Shown: in pieces, positions 35,705-44,150 of the stretch
How positions within the stretch are numbered: the stretch's first letter is position 1
Layout: each line of letters starts with the position of its first letter
Assembly (NCBI RefSeq): GCF_025666195.1
Contig: NZ_CP102592.1
Span: 4,712,001-4,776,000, forward strand
Direction: 5' to 3'
Length of the DNA: 64,000 nucleotides
Source: Xanthomonas sp. CFBP 8443
Lineage (GTDB): Bacteria > Pseudomonadota > Gammaproteobacteria > Xanthomonadales > Xanthomonadaceae
Notes under the pieces: generated by a model
What the model saw: the letters and a program-made list of their open reading frames with translations, nothing else
The model's database searches: none
What the model was told of the DNA's origin: nothing
Position numbers and translations under genes: made by a program

Positions 35705-36648
35705 GGCAAGGCGTCCAGGTCGACGTTGCCGCCGGACAGGATCACCCCGACCCGGCGCCCGGCGAAGCGCTCCGGCTGCGCCAGCACCGCCGCCAGCGCG
35801 ATCGCCGAGGAAGGCTCCACCACCTGCTTGAGCACCTGCCACAGCAACCGCATCGCCGCCACCGTCGCGGCGTCCTCGACCACGATCGCCTCGGCGTGGC
35901 CGTGCAGCAGCGCGAAGTTGGGCGCGCCCAGGGTGCCGCGCAGGCCGTCGCAGAGAGTGTCGGGGACGAAATCCACGTGACGTTCGCCGGCCGCCAGCGA
36001 ACGCGCGGTGTCGGCGGCGCCGGCCGGCTCGGCCAACAGCAGCTGCGCCTGCGGCGCCAGTGCCGACAGCGCCAGGCGGCTGCCGGCGGCCAGGCCGCCG
36101 CCACCGACCGGCACCACCAGCAGGTCCAGCGGGCCGCTGGCACCGAGCAGTTCCAGCGCCGCCGTGCCCTGGCCGGCGATCACCGCGGGGTCGGTATAGG
36201 GATGCACCAGGGTCGCGCCGGTCTGCTGCTGCACCTGCGCGCACAGTGCCTCGCGCGCGGCGATCGTGGCCTCGCACTGCCACAGGGTGGCGCCGTGCCG
36301 GGCGATATTGGCCAGCTTGGTCGCGACCGCGCCCTCCGGCACCACCACATGGCAGCCGATGCCGCGGGTGCGCGCGGCCTGCGCCAGCGCCGCGCCGTGA
36401 TTGCCGGAGGAATGGGTGACTACGCCGCGCGCGGCCTGCGCCTCGCTCAATGCCCATACCGCGTTGCAGGCGCCGCGGAACTTGAACGCGCCGCCGCGCT
36501 GCAGGTGCTCGGCCTTGAAGTGCAGGGTCGCGCCGGTCAGGGCGTCCAGCGCTTGCGAACGCAGGACCGGGGTCACCCGGGCATGCGGCGCCAGACGCGC
36601 GGCCGCGGCCGTCACATCGGCGAAAACGGGCAGTGAAGATGAGAACAT
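35689..36648 (-). CDS. Threonine/serine dehydratase-like PLP enzyme
   Basis: Encodes 319 residues of fold-type II PLP enzyme. The Schiff-base lysine is in GGAFKFRGACNAVWAL, the substrate loop is THSSGNHGAALAQAA, and the cofactor phosphate loop is VPVGGGGLAAGSRLA. It lacks the C-terminal ACT-like regulatory domain of biosynthetic IlvA, so it looks catabolic threonine ammonia-lyase or serine racemase. The two cannot be told apart here. I used the ATG at 36648 (MFSSSLPVFADVTAAAARLA). Confidence 0.87.
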   Translation of the reverse strand: MFSSSLPVFADVTAAAARLAPHARVTPVLRSQALDALTGATLHFKAEHLQRGGAFKFRGACNAVWALSEAQAARGVVTHSSGNHGAALAQAARTRGIGCHVVVPEGAVATKLANIARHGATLWQCEATIAAREALCAQVQQQTGATLVHPYTDPAVIAGQGTAALELLGASGPLDLLVVPVGGGGLAAGSRLALSALAPQAQLLLAEPAGAADTARSLAAGERHVDFVPDTLCDGLRGTLGAPNFALLHGHAEAIVVEDAATVAAMRLLWQVLKQVVEPSSAIALAAVLAQPERFAGRRVGVILSGGNVDLDALPWGTA

Positions 36649-36812
36649 GCGTGAAAGGTTAACGTATCGGCATAGGCTCGCGCCGCCACATCTACCGGCG
36701 CAGCGCAGCCGTTGCGCGCGACTTAAGCGTTCAATCAACGACGAAGCGGGTTAAGGGGGCATTCAATGCAACGCGCAGAACCTGTCAGTCAGCCTCTGGG
36801 AGAGGAATCGCC

Positions 36813-37352
36813 ATGAACATGCGCCTGATCTGGGCCGCTGGACTGCTGGCCACGCTGGGCGGCTGCGCCACCTACGACTACGCCGGCAGCGACCAGGGCG
36901 GCTATTACCGCGGCTCGCCTTCGGTCGAGTACCGGTATCCGGCCGGCTATTCCAACGGTTACTACCCCTACGGCGCCGTGCCCTACGGCTACGGTGCCGG
37001 CTACTACGGCTATGGCTACTACGGCTATGGCGGCCCGTACTACTACCGCGACCGCGACTACTACGGCCCGCCGCGCCACCGTCCGCCGCCGCGCCCGCGG
37101 CCCGACGACAATGGCCGCCCGCCGGACCGTCCGCCGCCGCCCGTCATCGGCGGGCGCGACCGGGGCAAGGCGCCGTGGCGCGACATGGACCGGCTGCGCC
37201 GTCCGGACGCGGCCAGTGCCGCTCCGCGCCCGCAGTCGATGCAGCCCCGCCCGGCGGCCGCGCCGCGCCCGGCCGCGGCACCACGTCCGGCTGCGCCGCG
37301 ACCCGGCAATCTGGGTCGCAGCAATGGGACGCGGCGCACATTAGAGCCCTAA
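36813..37352 (+). CDS. Tyr/Gly-rich, Pro-rich lipoprotein
   Basis: Encodes 179 residues. The lipobox LLATLGGC places lipidation at Cys18. Residues about 28-75 are repeats of YGY/YYG units (PYGYGAGYYGYGYYGYGGPY), then a run of prolines and arginines, then alanine-proline-arginine repeats (RPAAAPRPAAAPRPAAPRP). No fold is predicted. It may coat or tether at the envelope by low-complexity contacts. GGGAGAGGAA precedes the start with good spacing. Confidence 0.8.
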   Translation: MNMRLIWAAGLLATLGGCATYDYAGSDQGGYYRGSPSVEYRYPAGYSNGYYPYGAVPYGYGAGYYGYGYYGYGGPYYYRDRDYYGPPRHRPPPRPRPDDNGRPPDRPPPPVIGGRDRGKAPWRDMDRLRRPDAASAAPRPQSMQPRPAAAPRPAAAPRPAAPRPGNLGRSNGTRRTLEP

Positions 37353-37394
37353 GAAAGTGCTTGATTTCACGCAGGCACAAGACGCACTCTACGT

Positions 37395-37549
37395 CGTACG
37401 GGGTGACCGCCTGCGTCGCTTTATGACCCGCTAGGGATCGCCCCACCGTCTATGTCGATGTCCGACAGGGAAATCTGGATCCCCCCTGTTCCGGCCCTGT
37501 CGGGCGTCGGCGCCTAAAACGAAAAGCCCCGGTTCGCCGGGGCTTTTCG
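37395..37549 (+). ncRNA. Candidate structured RNA or 3' UTR, C-rich loops
   Basis: The stretch after the lipoprotein gene folds strongly on the plus strand: CCGACAGGG (37462-37470) pairs with CCCTGTCGG (37495-37503), enclosing a C-rich segment (GGATCCCCCC), and it ends in a 13-bp terminator stem with a TTCG loop. No coding frame is convincing. No clear -10/-35 pair was found, so it could be the processed 3' end of the lipoprotein mRNA rather than an independent sRNA. Confidence 0.4.
37520..37549 (+). terminator. Intrinsic terminator, probably bidirectional
   Basis: CGAAAAGCCCCGG (37520-37532), TTCG loop, CCGGGGCTTTTCG (37537-37549): a perfect 13-bp stem whose base carries an A-tract on one side and a T-tract on the other. 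It ends plus-strand transcription from the lipoprotein or RNA upstream, and could also end minus-strand transcription. Confidence 0.9.
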
Positions 37550-37595
37550 CGTTCGGGCCTTGCGGTTGCTGGCTTCGGGGCCGAATCGCGGACAT

Positions 37596-37629
37596 AAAAA
37601 AGGGCCGGCAGTCCCCCGACTACCGGCCC
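37596..37629 (-). terminator. Terminator of the minus-strand RNA
   Basis: On the minus strand GGGCCGG and CCGGCCC (37629-37623 and 37608-37602) with AGTC/GACT continue to an 11-pair stem with one mismatch and a GGGG loop, followed directly by six T (37601-37596). This is a textbook intrinsic terminator. Confidence 0.85.
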
Positions 37630-37712
37630 CCAGCTCCCCCAACGTGCGCGTGACTGGCCCCTGTTCCAATTCCAGTCGTACGCCCCTGACGCAATGCCAC
37701 GTTGGGTGCAGT
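37596..37712 (-). ncRNA. Candidate sigma-54-dependent small RNA
   Basis: A minus-strand transcript of about 117 nt is predicted from the promoter at 37722-37738 to the T-tract at 37596. It folds well: CCCAACGTG pairs with CACGTTGGG (37698-37706 with 37638-37646, 9 bp), enclosing GACTGG/CCAGTC (37672-37677 with 37652-37657) around the loop AATTGGAACAGGGG, and then the terminator hairpin. The unpaired parts are G-rich, with several GGA motifs. There is no open reading frame with a start signal. I do not recognise it as a named RNA. Confidence 0.6.
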
Positions 37713-37721
37713 AGGGTTATC

Positions 37722-37738
37722 TGCAGATGCCGTGCCAA
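37722..37738 (-). promoter_or_regulatory. Sigma-54 (RpoN) promoter
   Basis: The minus strand reads TTGGCACGGCATCTGCA. The consensus is TTGGCACG-N4-TTGCW; only one of the thirteen defined positions differs. The diagnostic GG (37736-37735) and GC (37724-37723) are separated by exactly 10 bp. It points away from mnmG, into the candidate small RNA. An enhancer-binding-protein site was not identified. Confidence 0.7.
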
Positions 37739-37853
37739 CTTTAGGGCCGAATCCGCAAACTGTGATGCAACCGCTAAAATTCCCGCTTTCCGGCGTTCGC
37801 GATCCTGCGAGCGCCCCCATTCCGGCCACCGCGGCCCGGCTGACGAGTTCCCG

Positions 37854-39743
37854 ATGAGCGATTCCTTCTACCGCTACGACGTCATCGTGATCGGCGGCGG
37901 CCACGCCGGCACCGAGGCGGCGCTGGCAGCCGCGCGCGCCGGCGCGCGCACCCTGTTGCTGACCCATAACGTGGAAACGGTGGGCGCGATGAGCTGCAAC
38001 CCGGCCATCGGCGGCATCGGCAAGGGCCATCTGGTCAAGGAGATCGACGCGCTCGGCGGGGCGATGGCGCATGCCGCCGATCTGGCCGGCATCCAGTGGC
38101 GCACGCTCAATGCATCCAAGGGTCCGGCGGTGCGCGCCACCCGCTGCCAGGCCGACCGCAACCTGTACCGCGGCGCGATCCGGCGCCTGGTCGAGGCGCA
38201 GCCGAACCTGACCCTGTTCCAGGCCGCCGTGGACGAGCTGATCGTGGCCGGCGAGCGCGTGCGCGGCGTGGTCACCCAGACCGGCCTGCGCTTCGAGGCG
38301 GCGGCGGTGGTGCTGACCGCCGGCACCTTCCTGGCCGGCAAGATCCACATCGGCCAGACCCAGTACGCCGGCGGCCGCGCCGGCGACCCGCCGGCCACCG
38401 CGCTGGCGCAGGCGCTGCGCGACGGCCGCTTCGGCGTGGACCGGCTCAAGACCGGCACCCCGCCGCGCATCGACGGGCGCAGCCTGGACTACGCGGCGAT
38501 GGAGGAGCAGCCCGGCGACGATCCGCTGCCGGTGATGTCCTTCGTCGGCGACGTCGCCCAGCATCCGCGCCAGGTCTCGTGCTGGATCACCCACACCACC
38601 GAGCGCACCCACGCCATCATCCGCGGCGCGCTGGACCGCTCGCCGCTGTACACCGGCCAGATCGAGGGCATCGGCCCGCGCTACTGCCCGTCGATCGAGG
38701 ACAAGGTGGTGCGCTTCGCCGAGAAGGCCAGCCACCAGATCTTCGTCGAGCCCGAAGGCCTGGACGTGGCCGAGATCTATCCCAACGGCATCTCCACCTC
38801 GCTGCCGTTCGACGTGCAGCTGGAACTGGTGCGCTCGATCCGCGGCTTCGAGCGTGCGCACATCACTCGCCCCGGCTATGCGATCGAATACGACTTCTTC
38901 GACCCGCGCGGGCTGAAGGCCTCGCTGGAGACCAAGGCGATGCCCGGGCTGTTCTTCGCCGGCCAGATCAACGGCACCACCGGCTACGAGGAAGCCGCCG
39001 CGCAGGGACTGATCGCCGGGCTCAACGCCGCACGCCAGGTGCGCGGGCTGGAGCCGTGGTCGCCGCGCCGCGACCAGGCCTACATCGGCGTGCTGATCGA
39101 CGACCTGATCACCCACGGCACCACCGAGCCGTACCGCATGTTCACCAGCCGCGCCGAGTACCGGCTGCAGCTGCGCGAGGACAACGCCGATGCGCGCCTG
39201 ACCGGCATCGGCCGCGAGCTGGGCCTGGTCGGAGAGACGCGCTGGGTGCGCTTCCAGGCCAAGCAGGAGGCAGTGGCGCGCGAGAATGAACGGCTGCGCG
39301 CGCTGTGGGCCACGCCGGGCAACGCGCTGGGCCGCGAGGTCGCGGCGACGCTGGGGGTGGCGGTCAGCCGCGAGACCACCGTGCTGGACCTGATCAAGCG
39401 CCCGGAATTGGACTATGCCGCGCTGATGCGGGTGCCGTCGCTGGGCCCGGGCGTGGACGACGCGCAGGTCGCCGAACAGGTCGAGATCGGCATCAAGTAC
39501 GCCGGCTACCTGGACCGCCAGCGCGATGAGATCGCGCGCCAGCAACGCCACGAGGACACGCCGATCCCCGAGACCTTCGACTACGCGCAGGTGCGCGGGC
39601 TGTCGGCCGAGGTGCAGCAGAAGCTCGAGCGCGTGCGCCCGCAGAGCGTGGGCCAGGCGCAGCGCATCCCCGGCATGACCCCGGCGGCGATCTCGCTGCT
39701 GCTGGTGCACCTGGAGCGCGCGCGGCGCAGCCGAGTGGCGTAA
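37854..39743 (+). CDS. mnmG: tRNA U34 carboxymethylaminomethyl synthesis protein MnmG
   Basis: Encodes 629 residues, the standard size. With MnmE this FAD/NADH protein modifies the wobble uridine of several tRNAs. FAD site: [20 protein letters not shown]. Family signatures [37 protein letters not shown] and [20 protein letters not shown], and the C-terminal [18 protein letters not shown] domain. Start chosen at [15 protein letters not shown]. No mnmE or rsmG gene is adjacent. Confidence 0.97.
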   Translation: MSDSFYRYDVIVIGGGHAGTEAALAAARAGARTLLLTHNVETVGAMSCNPAIGGIGKGHLVKEIDALGGAMAHAADLAGIQWRTLNASKGPAVRATRCQADRNLYRGAIRRLVEAQPNLTLFQAAVDELIVAGERVRGVVTQTGLRFEAAAVVLTAGTFLAGKIHIGQTQYAGGRAGDPPATALAQALRDGRFGVDRLKTGTPPRIDGRSLDYAAMEEQPGDDPLPVMSFVGDVAQHPRQVSCWITHTTERTHAIIRGALDRSPLYTGQIEGIGPRYCPSIEDKVVRFAEKASHQIFVEPEGLDVAEIYPNGISTSLPFDVQLELVRSIRGFERAHITRPGYAIEYDFFDPRGLKASLETKAMPGLFFAGQINGTTGYEEAAAQGLIAGLNAARQVRGLEPWSPRRDQAYIGVLIDDLITHGTTEPYRMFTSRAEYRLQLREDNADARLTGIGRELGLVGETRWVRFQAKQEAVARENERLRALWATPGNALGREVAATLGVAVSRETTVLDLIKRPELDYAALMRVPSLGPGVDDAQVAEQVEIGIKYAGYLDRQRDEIARQQRHEDTPIPETFDYAQVRGLSAEVQQKLERVRPQSVGQAQRIPGMTPAAISLLLVHLERARRSRVA

Positions 39744-39791
39744 GCGGCGGCTGCGCGGCATCCTGTCCCGCCCCTACAAGGACGACAGGCC

Positions 39792-40610
39792 ATGGAGATC
39801 CACCCGCTCGCGCCGGACAAGCGCGCCGCCGTGCTGGACGCCCTCGACGGCATTGAGCGAATTCACGATGTACGCATCCTGCTGGCCTGCGAGTCCGGCA
39901 GCCGCAGCTGGGGGTTTTCCTCGCCCGACAGCGACTACGACGCGCGCTTCGTCTATGTGCATCGGCCGAAGTGGTATCTGACCGTCAACGAACGCACCGG
40001 ACCGGGCGAGCCGCAGCGCGACGTGATCGAACTGCCGATCGACGCCGACCTGGACGTCAGCGGCTGGGACCTGCGCAAGGCGCTGCGGCTGGTGTCCAAG
40101 TCCAATCCGACGCTGCTGGAATGGCTGCAGTCGCCGCTGGTCTACCGTCAGGATCCCGTCGCCGTCGCCGGGCTGTTGCAGATGGCGCACGCGTTCTATT
40201 CGCCGCTGGGTACCTGGTGGCACTACTTCAACATGGCCAAGAGCAACTACCGCGGCTATCTGCGCGGCGAACGCATCCGCACCAAGAAATATCTGTACGT
40301 GCTGCGCCCGGTGCTGGCCTGCCAATGGATCGAACGCGGGCACGGAATGCCGCCGATGGCCTTCGAGCTGCTGCTGGAGGCGCTGCTGCCGTCGGGGTCG
40401 CTGCGCGAAGCGATCGATGCCTTGCTGGAGAAGAAACGCGCCGCCGCGGAGATCGAGGACGGTCCGCGGGTCCCGGCGATCAGCGACTTTCTGGACGCCG
40501 AGCTGGCGCGCATGGGCGGCGCCGCGCCGCGCCTGGCGGCTGGCAGCGGCGATCCGCGGGCGCTGGATGCGCTGTTCCGCCAACTGATCCGCGCCGATGC
40601 CTCCGCTTAG
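39792..40610 (+). CDS. Predicted nucleotidyltransferase (COG3541-like)
   Basis: Encodes 272 residues. The nucleotidyltransferase core is LLACESGSRSWGFSSPDSDY followed by DARFVYVH, giving the GSRSWG and DxD-like signature, and ESGSRSWG is typical of YcgL-type predicted nucleotidyltransferases. It continues with WYLTVNERTG and NPTLLEWLQSPLVYR. The molecular target is unknown; related proteins occur with mobile or stress genes, but no partner toxin or antitoxin is beside it here. It lies 48 bp after mnmG. Confidence 0.85.
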   Translation: MEIHPLAPDKRAAVLDALDGIERIHDVRILLACESGSRSWGFSSPDSDYDARFVYVHRPKWYLTVNERTGPGEPQRDVIELPIDADLDVSGWDLRKALRLVSKSNPTLLEWLQSPLVYRQDPVAVAGLLQMAHAFYSPLGTWWHYFNMAKSNYRGYLRGERIRTKKYLYVLRPVLACQWIERGHGMPPMAFELLLEALLPSGSLREAIDALLEKKRAAAEIEDGPRVPAISDFLDAELARMGGAAPRLAAGSGDPRALDALFRQLIRADASA

Positions 40611-41144
40611 CGTCGGGTACATCGCATGCCCCTGTAGGAGCGGCTTCAGCCGCGACGGGCGAAGTGGTGGGTTTGCGGCAACTGGAACGTGTCGGGACTG
40701 AAACCCCTCCCACAGTGCACGCGGTTAATTGACCGCAAGCTCCTGTAGGAGCGGCTTCAGCCGCGACGAGCGAAGTGGTGGATTTGCGGCAACGAAGCGC
40801 GTCGGGGCTGAAACCCCTCCCGCATTACACCGAACGCGTTGCCGCAAGCCCTTGTGGAAACGACTTCAGCTACGACCAACGAAGCGGAGGAGCTGCCGCA
40901 CTTGAAAGCGCCAAGGCCGAAGTCTCTCCTGTCGATCACGATCAGCAACATGAGGCGAAAAGTGCGCCACCAACCGCACCGCTTGCACGCCGGCCGTGCC
41001 ATCCAGCTGCCGGAGATGGCATACATGTGATGACCATCGTCATCGGCCACCGCTGCGCCAGGCAGCGCACGGTGGCGAGCGGCGCGCTTTGGCGAGAACA
41101 CGTTCTCTGCAGCGCGCCCTGTCATGGCGCACCGCCGCGTGCGC
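40611..41144. repeat. Intergenic REP-like array of three units
   Basis: Units begin at about 40631, 40742 and 40851, a period of about 110 bp. The first two are well preserved (TGTAGGAGCGGCTTCAGCCG to GGGGCTGAAACCCCTCCC-type ends), the third is decayed (TTGTGGAAACGACTTCAGCT to about 40931). The remaining 213 bp up to the kinase stop hold nothing recognisable. The repeats lie between convergent genes. Confidence 0.82.
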
Positions 41145-42002
41145 TCAGTCCTCGTCCGCCGCGGCCTCGCGGCCCTGCTGGCGGATGATCGCTTCCTGGC
41201 GCGCGTCCTCGATCGAATCGCGCACCGCACGCACGTCGGCGCGGCGGGTGTCGAACACGAAGCGGCCGGTGAGCGCGCTGTCCGGACGTAGCTCGCCCTT
41301 CTCGTACAGCGCCCACATCTCCTCGCCGTAATGGGTTTCGTTGAGCTCGGGGGCGAAGCGGCCCAGGCAGTCGCGCAGGTTGTGCACGTCGCGCAGCAGC
41401 ATGTCGCGCGCGGCGTTGTTGCCGGCGGCGCTGACCACCTGCGGGAAATCGATCACGATCGGGCCGTCGGCGGCGACCAGCACGTTGTATTCGGACAGGT
41501 CGCCGTGCACCAGGCCCAGGCACAGCATCTTCACCACGTCGCCGATCAGCTGCGCATGGAACGCGCGCGCCTGCTCCGGCTCCAGCTCCACCTCGCCCAG
41601 CCGCGGCGCGCTCTGCCCGTCGGCATCGGTGACCAGGTCCATCAGCAGCACGCCGTGGAAATACCCGCGCGGTTGCGGCACGTGCACGCCGGCGTCCACC
41701 AGCTGGTACAGGGTGTTGGCCTCGGTGTCCTTCCACGCCGCCTCCTGCTCGCGGCGGCCGAACTTGGTCGCCTTGCCCATCGCCCGCGCCTGGCGGCTGC
41801 CGCGCACCTTGCGGCCCTCCTGGTACTGCACGCGCGCCTGGAAGCTGCGCTGCGCCATGTCCTTGTAGACCTTGGCGCACAGCACCTCGTCGCCGGCCTG
41901 GACCACGTACACGGCGGCCTCCTTGCCACTCTTGAGCGGACGCAGCACGCTGTCGATGACGCCATCCTCGATCAGCGGCTGCAGGCCCTGGGGGGTTTTC
42001 AT
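41145..42002 (-). CDS. RIO-type serine/threonine protein kinase
   Basis: Encodes 285 residues. RIO kinase motifs: SGKEAAVYVVQAGDEVLCAK with the ATP-binding lysine, catalytic LGLVHGDLSEYNVLVAADG and metal-binding IVIDFPQVV. The activation segment is short, as in RIO kinases, and the substrate lobe is truncated. Archaeal and eukaryotic RIO proteins act in ribosome assembly; the bacterial ones are little studied. It is divergent from a 31-residue lysine-rich gene. Confidence 0.9.
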   Translation of the reverse strand: MKTPQGLQPLIEDGVIDSVLRPLKSGKEAAVYVVQAGDEVLCAKVYKDMAQRSFQARVQYQEGRKVRGSRQARAMGKATKFGRREQEAAWKDTEANTLYQLVDAGVHVPQPRGYFHGVLLMDLVTDADGQSAPRLGEVELEPEQARAFHAQLIGDVVKMLCLGLVHGDLSEYNVLVAADGPIVIDFPQVVSAAGNNAARDMLLRDVHNLRDCLGRFAPELNETHYGEEMWALYEKGELRPDSALTGRFVFDTRRADVRAVRDSIEDARQEAIIRQQGREAAADED

Positions 42003-42170
42003 CGGACGCGGGGCACCTTGGGGGGAAAACCGGATTATGGCGCAACCGCGCCTCGGCGCCCGGCCGCCGCCGCGCCGCTGTCTACGCTGGCGGAGTAAAG
42101 TAGCGGCGCCGCACCCGCCGATGGCGGCCGTCGCGGCCGTATTCCACGTATCAACACGGCAGAGGGTGTC

Positions 42171-42266
42171 ATGAGCAAGGGCCTGGACCAGAAAAAGAGC
42201 GACAAGAAGCAGCCGACCAAGACGCTGAAGGAAAAGCGGGCGGCCAAGAAGGAAAAGAAGAAGTAG
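42171..42266 (+). CDS. 31-residue lysine-rich protein
   Basis: Encodes 31 residues: it starts MSKGLDQKKSDKKQPTKTLK and ends in AKKEKKK, with 14 lysines. A ribosome site (GAGGG) precedes the ATG by 5-6 bp. Small proteins of this build, KxxKKxPxKTLKEKRAAKK, recur in Proteobacteria and may bind nucleic acid or ribosomes, but none has a proven function. It is followed by the gamma carbonic anhydrase gene 109 bp on. Confidence 0.7.
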   Translation: MSKGLDQKKSDKKQPTKTLKEKRAAKKEKKK

Positions 42267-42375
42267 CCACGGCCGCCTGCGGGCGGTCGCGCAGCACCCG
42301 GGGCGGCGGCGAGGCCGCGCACGCTATCATCGGCGCGCGCGACATCGCCGTCGCTTTTTCCGTCTGGAGGCCCTC

Positions 42376-42918
42376 GTGAATCCCTTGCGTCCGTTCCTGG
42401 ACAAGACGCCGCAGCTCGGCGCCCGCGTCTACGTGGACCCGGCCTGCACCATCATCGGCGACGTGGTCCTGGACGAGGACGTGTCGGTGTGGCCGGGCAC
42501 GGTGATCCGCGGCGACGTCAACCACGTGCGCATCGGCGCGCGCAGCAACATCCAGGACGGCACCATCATCCACGTCAGCCACCACAGCCCGTTCAACAAG
42601 GCCGGCCATCCGACCCTGATCGGCGCCGACGTGACCGTGGGCCACGGCACCATCATCCATGCCTGCACCATCGAGGACCTGTGCCTGATCGGCATGGGCG
42701 CGTGCATCCTCGACGGCGCCACGGTGAAGAAATACGGCTTCGTCGGCGCCGGCGCGGTGGTCGGGCCGGGCAAGACCGTCGGCGAGCGCGAACTGTGGCT
42801 GGGCAACCCGGCGCGGCTGGCGCGCACGCTCAGCGACAAGGAGGTCGAGAGCCTGCACTACTCCGCCCAGCACTACGTGCGGCTGAAGGACCGCTACCTG
42901 GGCAGCGCCGCCGGCTAG
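42376..42918 (+). CDS. Gamma carbonic anhydrase family protein
   Basis: Encodes 180 residues of left-handed beta-helix (hexapeptide repeats). Metal ligands are in IIHVSHHSPFN and VTVGHGTIIHACTI (three histidines); the YrdA-type layout with VWPGTVIRGDVNHVRIGARS is clear. Carbonic anhydrase activity is variable in this branch. The start codon is GTG after GGAGG (MNPLRPFLDKTPQLG). Confidence 0.9.
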   Translation: MNPLRPFLDKTPQLGARVYVDPACTIIGDVVLDEDVSVWPGTVIRGDVNHVRIGARSNIQDGTIIHVSHHSPFNKAGHPTLIGADVTVGHGTIIHACTIEDLCLIGMGACILDGATVKKYGFVGAGAVVGPGKTVGERELWLGNPARLARTLSDKEVESLHYSAQHYVRLKDRYLGSAAG

Positions 42919-42995
42919 AGGGCGATTGTCGGACGCGGCGCTTTGCGCGACACTGCGCGCCTGGGGCGTGGGGACGCCACCGAACGGATTCGACG

Positions 42996-43910
42996 ATGAC
43001 CAAGACGCTTTCGCTGCGCGGCCTGCTGGCCGCTTTCCTGCTTGCGCTCGGCGCCGGCGCCGGGCCGGCCATGGCCGAGGACGGCGAGGACGGCATGACC
43101 GCCGAGCAGTTCGTCGCCTCGCTGCAGTTCCAGGACGGCCACATCGAAGTGCCGCAGGCCAAGGTCCATTTCGACCTGAACCACGACTTCCGCTATCTCG
43201 GCAAGGACGACGCGCGCCGGGTGCTGGAGACGTACTGGGGCAATCCGCCCGACGACACCGTGCTGGGCCTGATCGTGCCGCGCCAGCCCGCGCTCGACGA
43301 GCAGGGCAGCTGGGCGGTGGCGGTCACCTATGCCGACGACGGCTACGTGTCCGACGAGGACGCCAGCAAGATCGACTACAAGGACATGCTCGCGGACATG
43401 CAGAAGGAAACCCGCGAGGAGAACACGCAGCGCAAGGAAGCCGGCTACGAGACCGTGGACCTGGTGGGCTGGGCGGTGCCGCCGCGCTACGACGCGGCCA
43501 ACAAGAAGCTGTACTGGGCGCGCGAACTGGCGTTCCAGGGCAACGAGGGTCACACCCTCAACTACGACATCCGCGTGCTCGGCCGCCACGGCTACCTGAG
43601 CCTCAACGCGATCGCCGGCATGGACGAACTGGCGCAGGTGCGCGAGGGCATGCAGCAGCTGCTGCCGATGGCCGAGTTCGACAGCGGCGCGCGCTACGCC
43701 GACCACAATCCGTCCACCGACAAGATCGCCAGCTACGGCCTGGCCACGCTGATCGGCGGCGGCCTGGCGGCCAAGGCCGGCCTGTTCGCCAAGCTCGGTC
43801 TGGTGCTGGCCAAGGCCTGGAAGCTGGTGGCGCTGGCGCTGATCGCGCTGGCCGGCGGGATCGGCAAGCTGTTCTCCGGGCGCAAGCGCGACGGCGGCAC
43901 GGTGCGCTGA
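42996..43910 (+). CDS. DUF2167 membrane protein
   Basis: Encodes 304 residues. A cleavable-looking signal (LRGLLAAFLLALGAGAGPAMA) is followed by the DUF2167 body: GHIEVPQAKVHFDLNHDFRY, VLETYWGNPPDDTVLGLIVP, GYVSDEDASKIDYKDMLADM, KLYWARELAFQGNEGHTLNY. Two C-terminal hydrophobic segments (LGLVLAKAWKLVALALIALA) anchor it. Function unknown; the family is common in proteobacteria and sometimes lies near envelope-stress genes. Confidence 0.87.
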   Translation: MTKTLSLRGLLAAFLLALGAGAGPAMAEDGEDGMTAEQFVASLQFQDGHIEVPQAKVHFDLNHDFRYLGKDDARRVLETYWGNPPDDTVLGLIVPRQPALDEQGSWAVAVTYADDGYVSDEDASKIDYKDMLADMQKETREENTQRKEAGYETVDLVGWAVPPRYDAANKKLYWARELAFQGNEGHTLNYDIRVLGRHGYLSLNAIAGMDELAQVREGMQQLLPMAEFDSGARYADHNPSTDKIASYGLATLIGGGLAAKAGLFAKLGLVLAKAWKLVALALIALAGGIGKLFSGRKRDGGTVR

Positions 43911-44150
43911 GCCGGCCGCGCAGCGCCGATCGCCCGACCAGTGCCGCGTCCTGCGCCAGCGCCACGCCGTCGCGCCGGCAGCAGCGCGACAACGGCGCGC
44001 CGGCTGGGCAATTGGCGCCGCGCCGGCTAAAGTCTCGGTTCGGAGCAGGACGCAGTCGAGATCACGCATGCCGCCACAGGCAGCCGGCCGGACGGAAGAA
44101 CGGCCACCCTACATCGCAGGCGCGCACACGCGCCGCGCCGCGACCCGGCG

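Noticed and set aside
42489..42995. Long upstream extension of the DUF2167 frame
   Set aside because: It overlaps the carbonic anhydrase gene in another frame; the ATG at 42996 gives a proper signal peptide.
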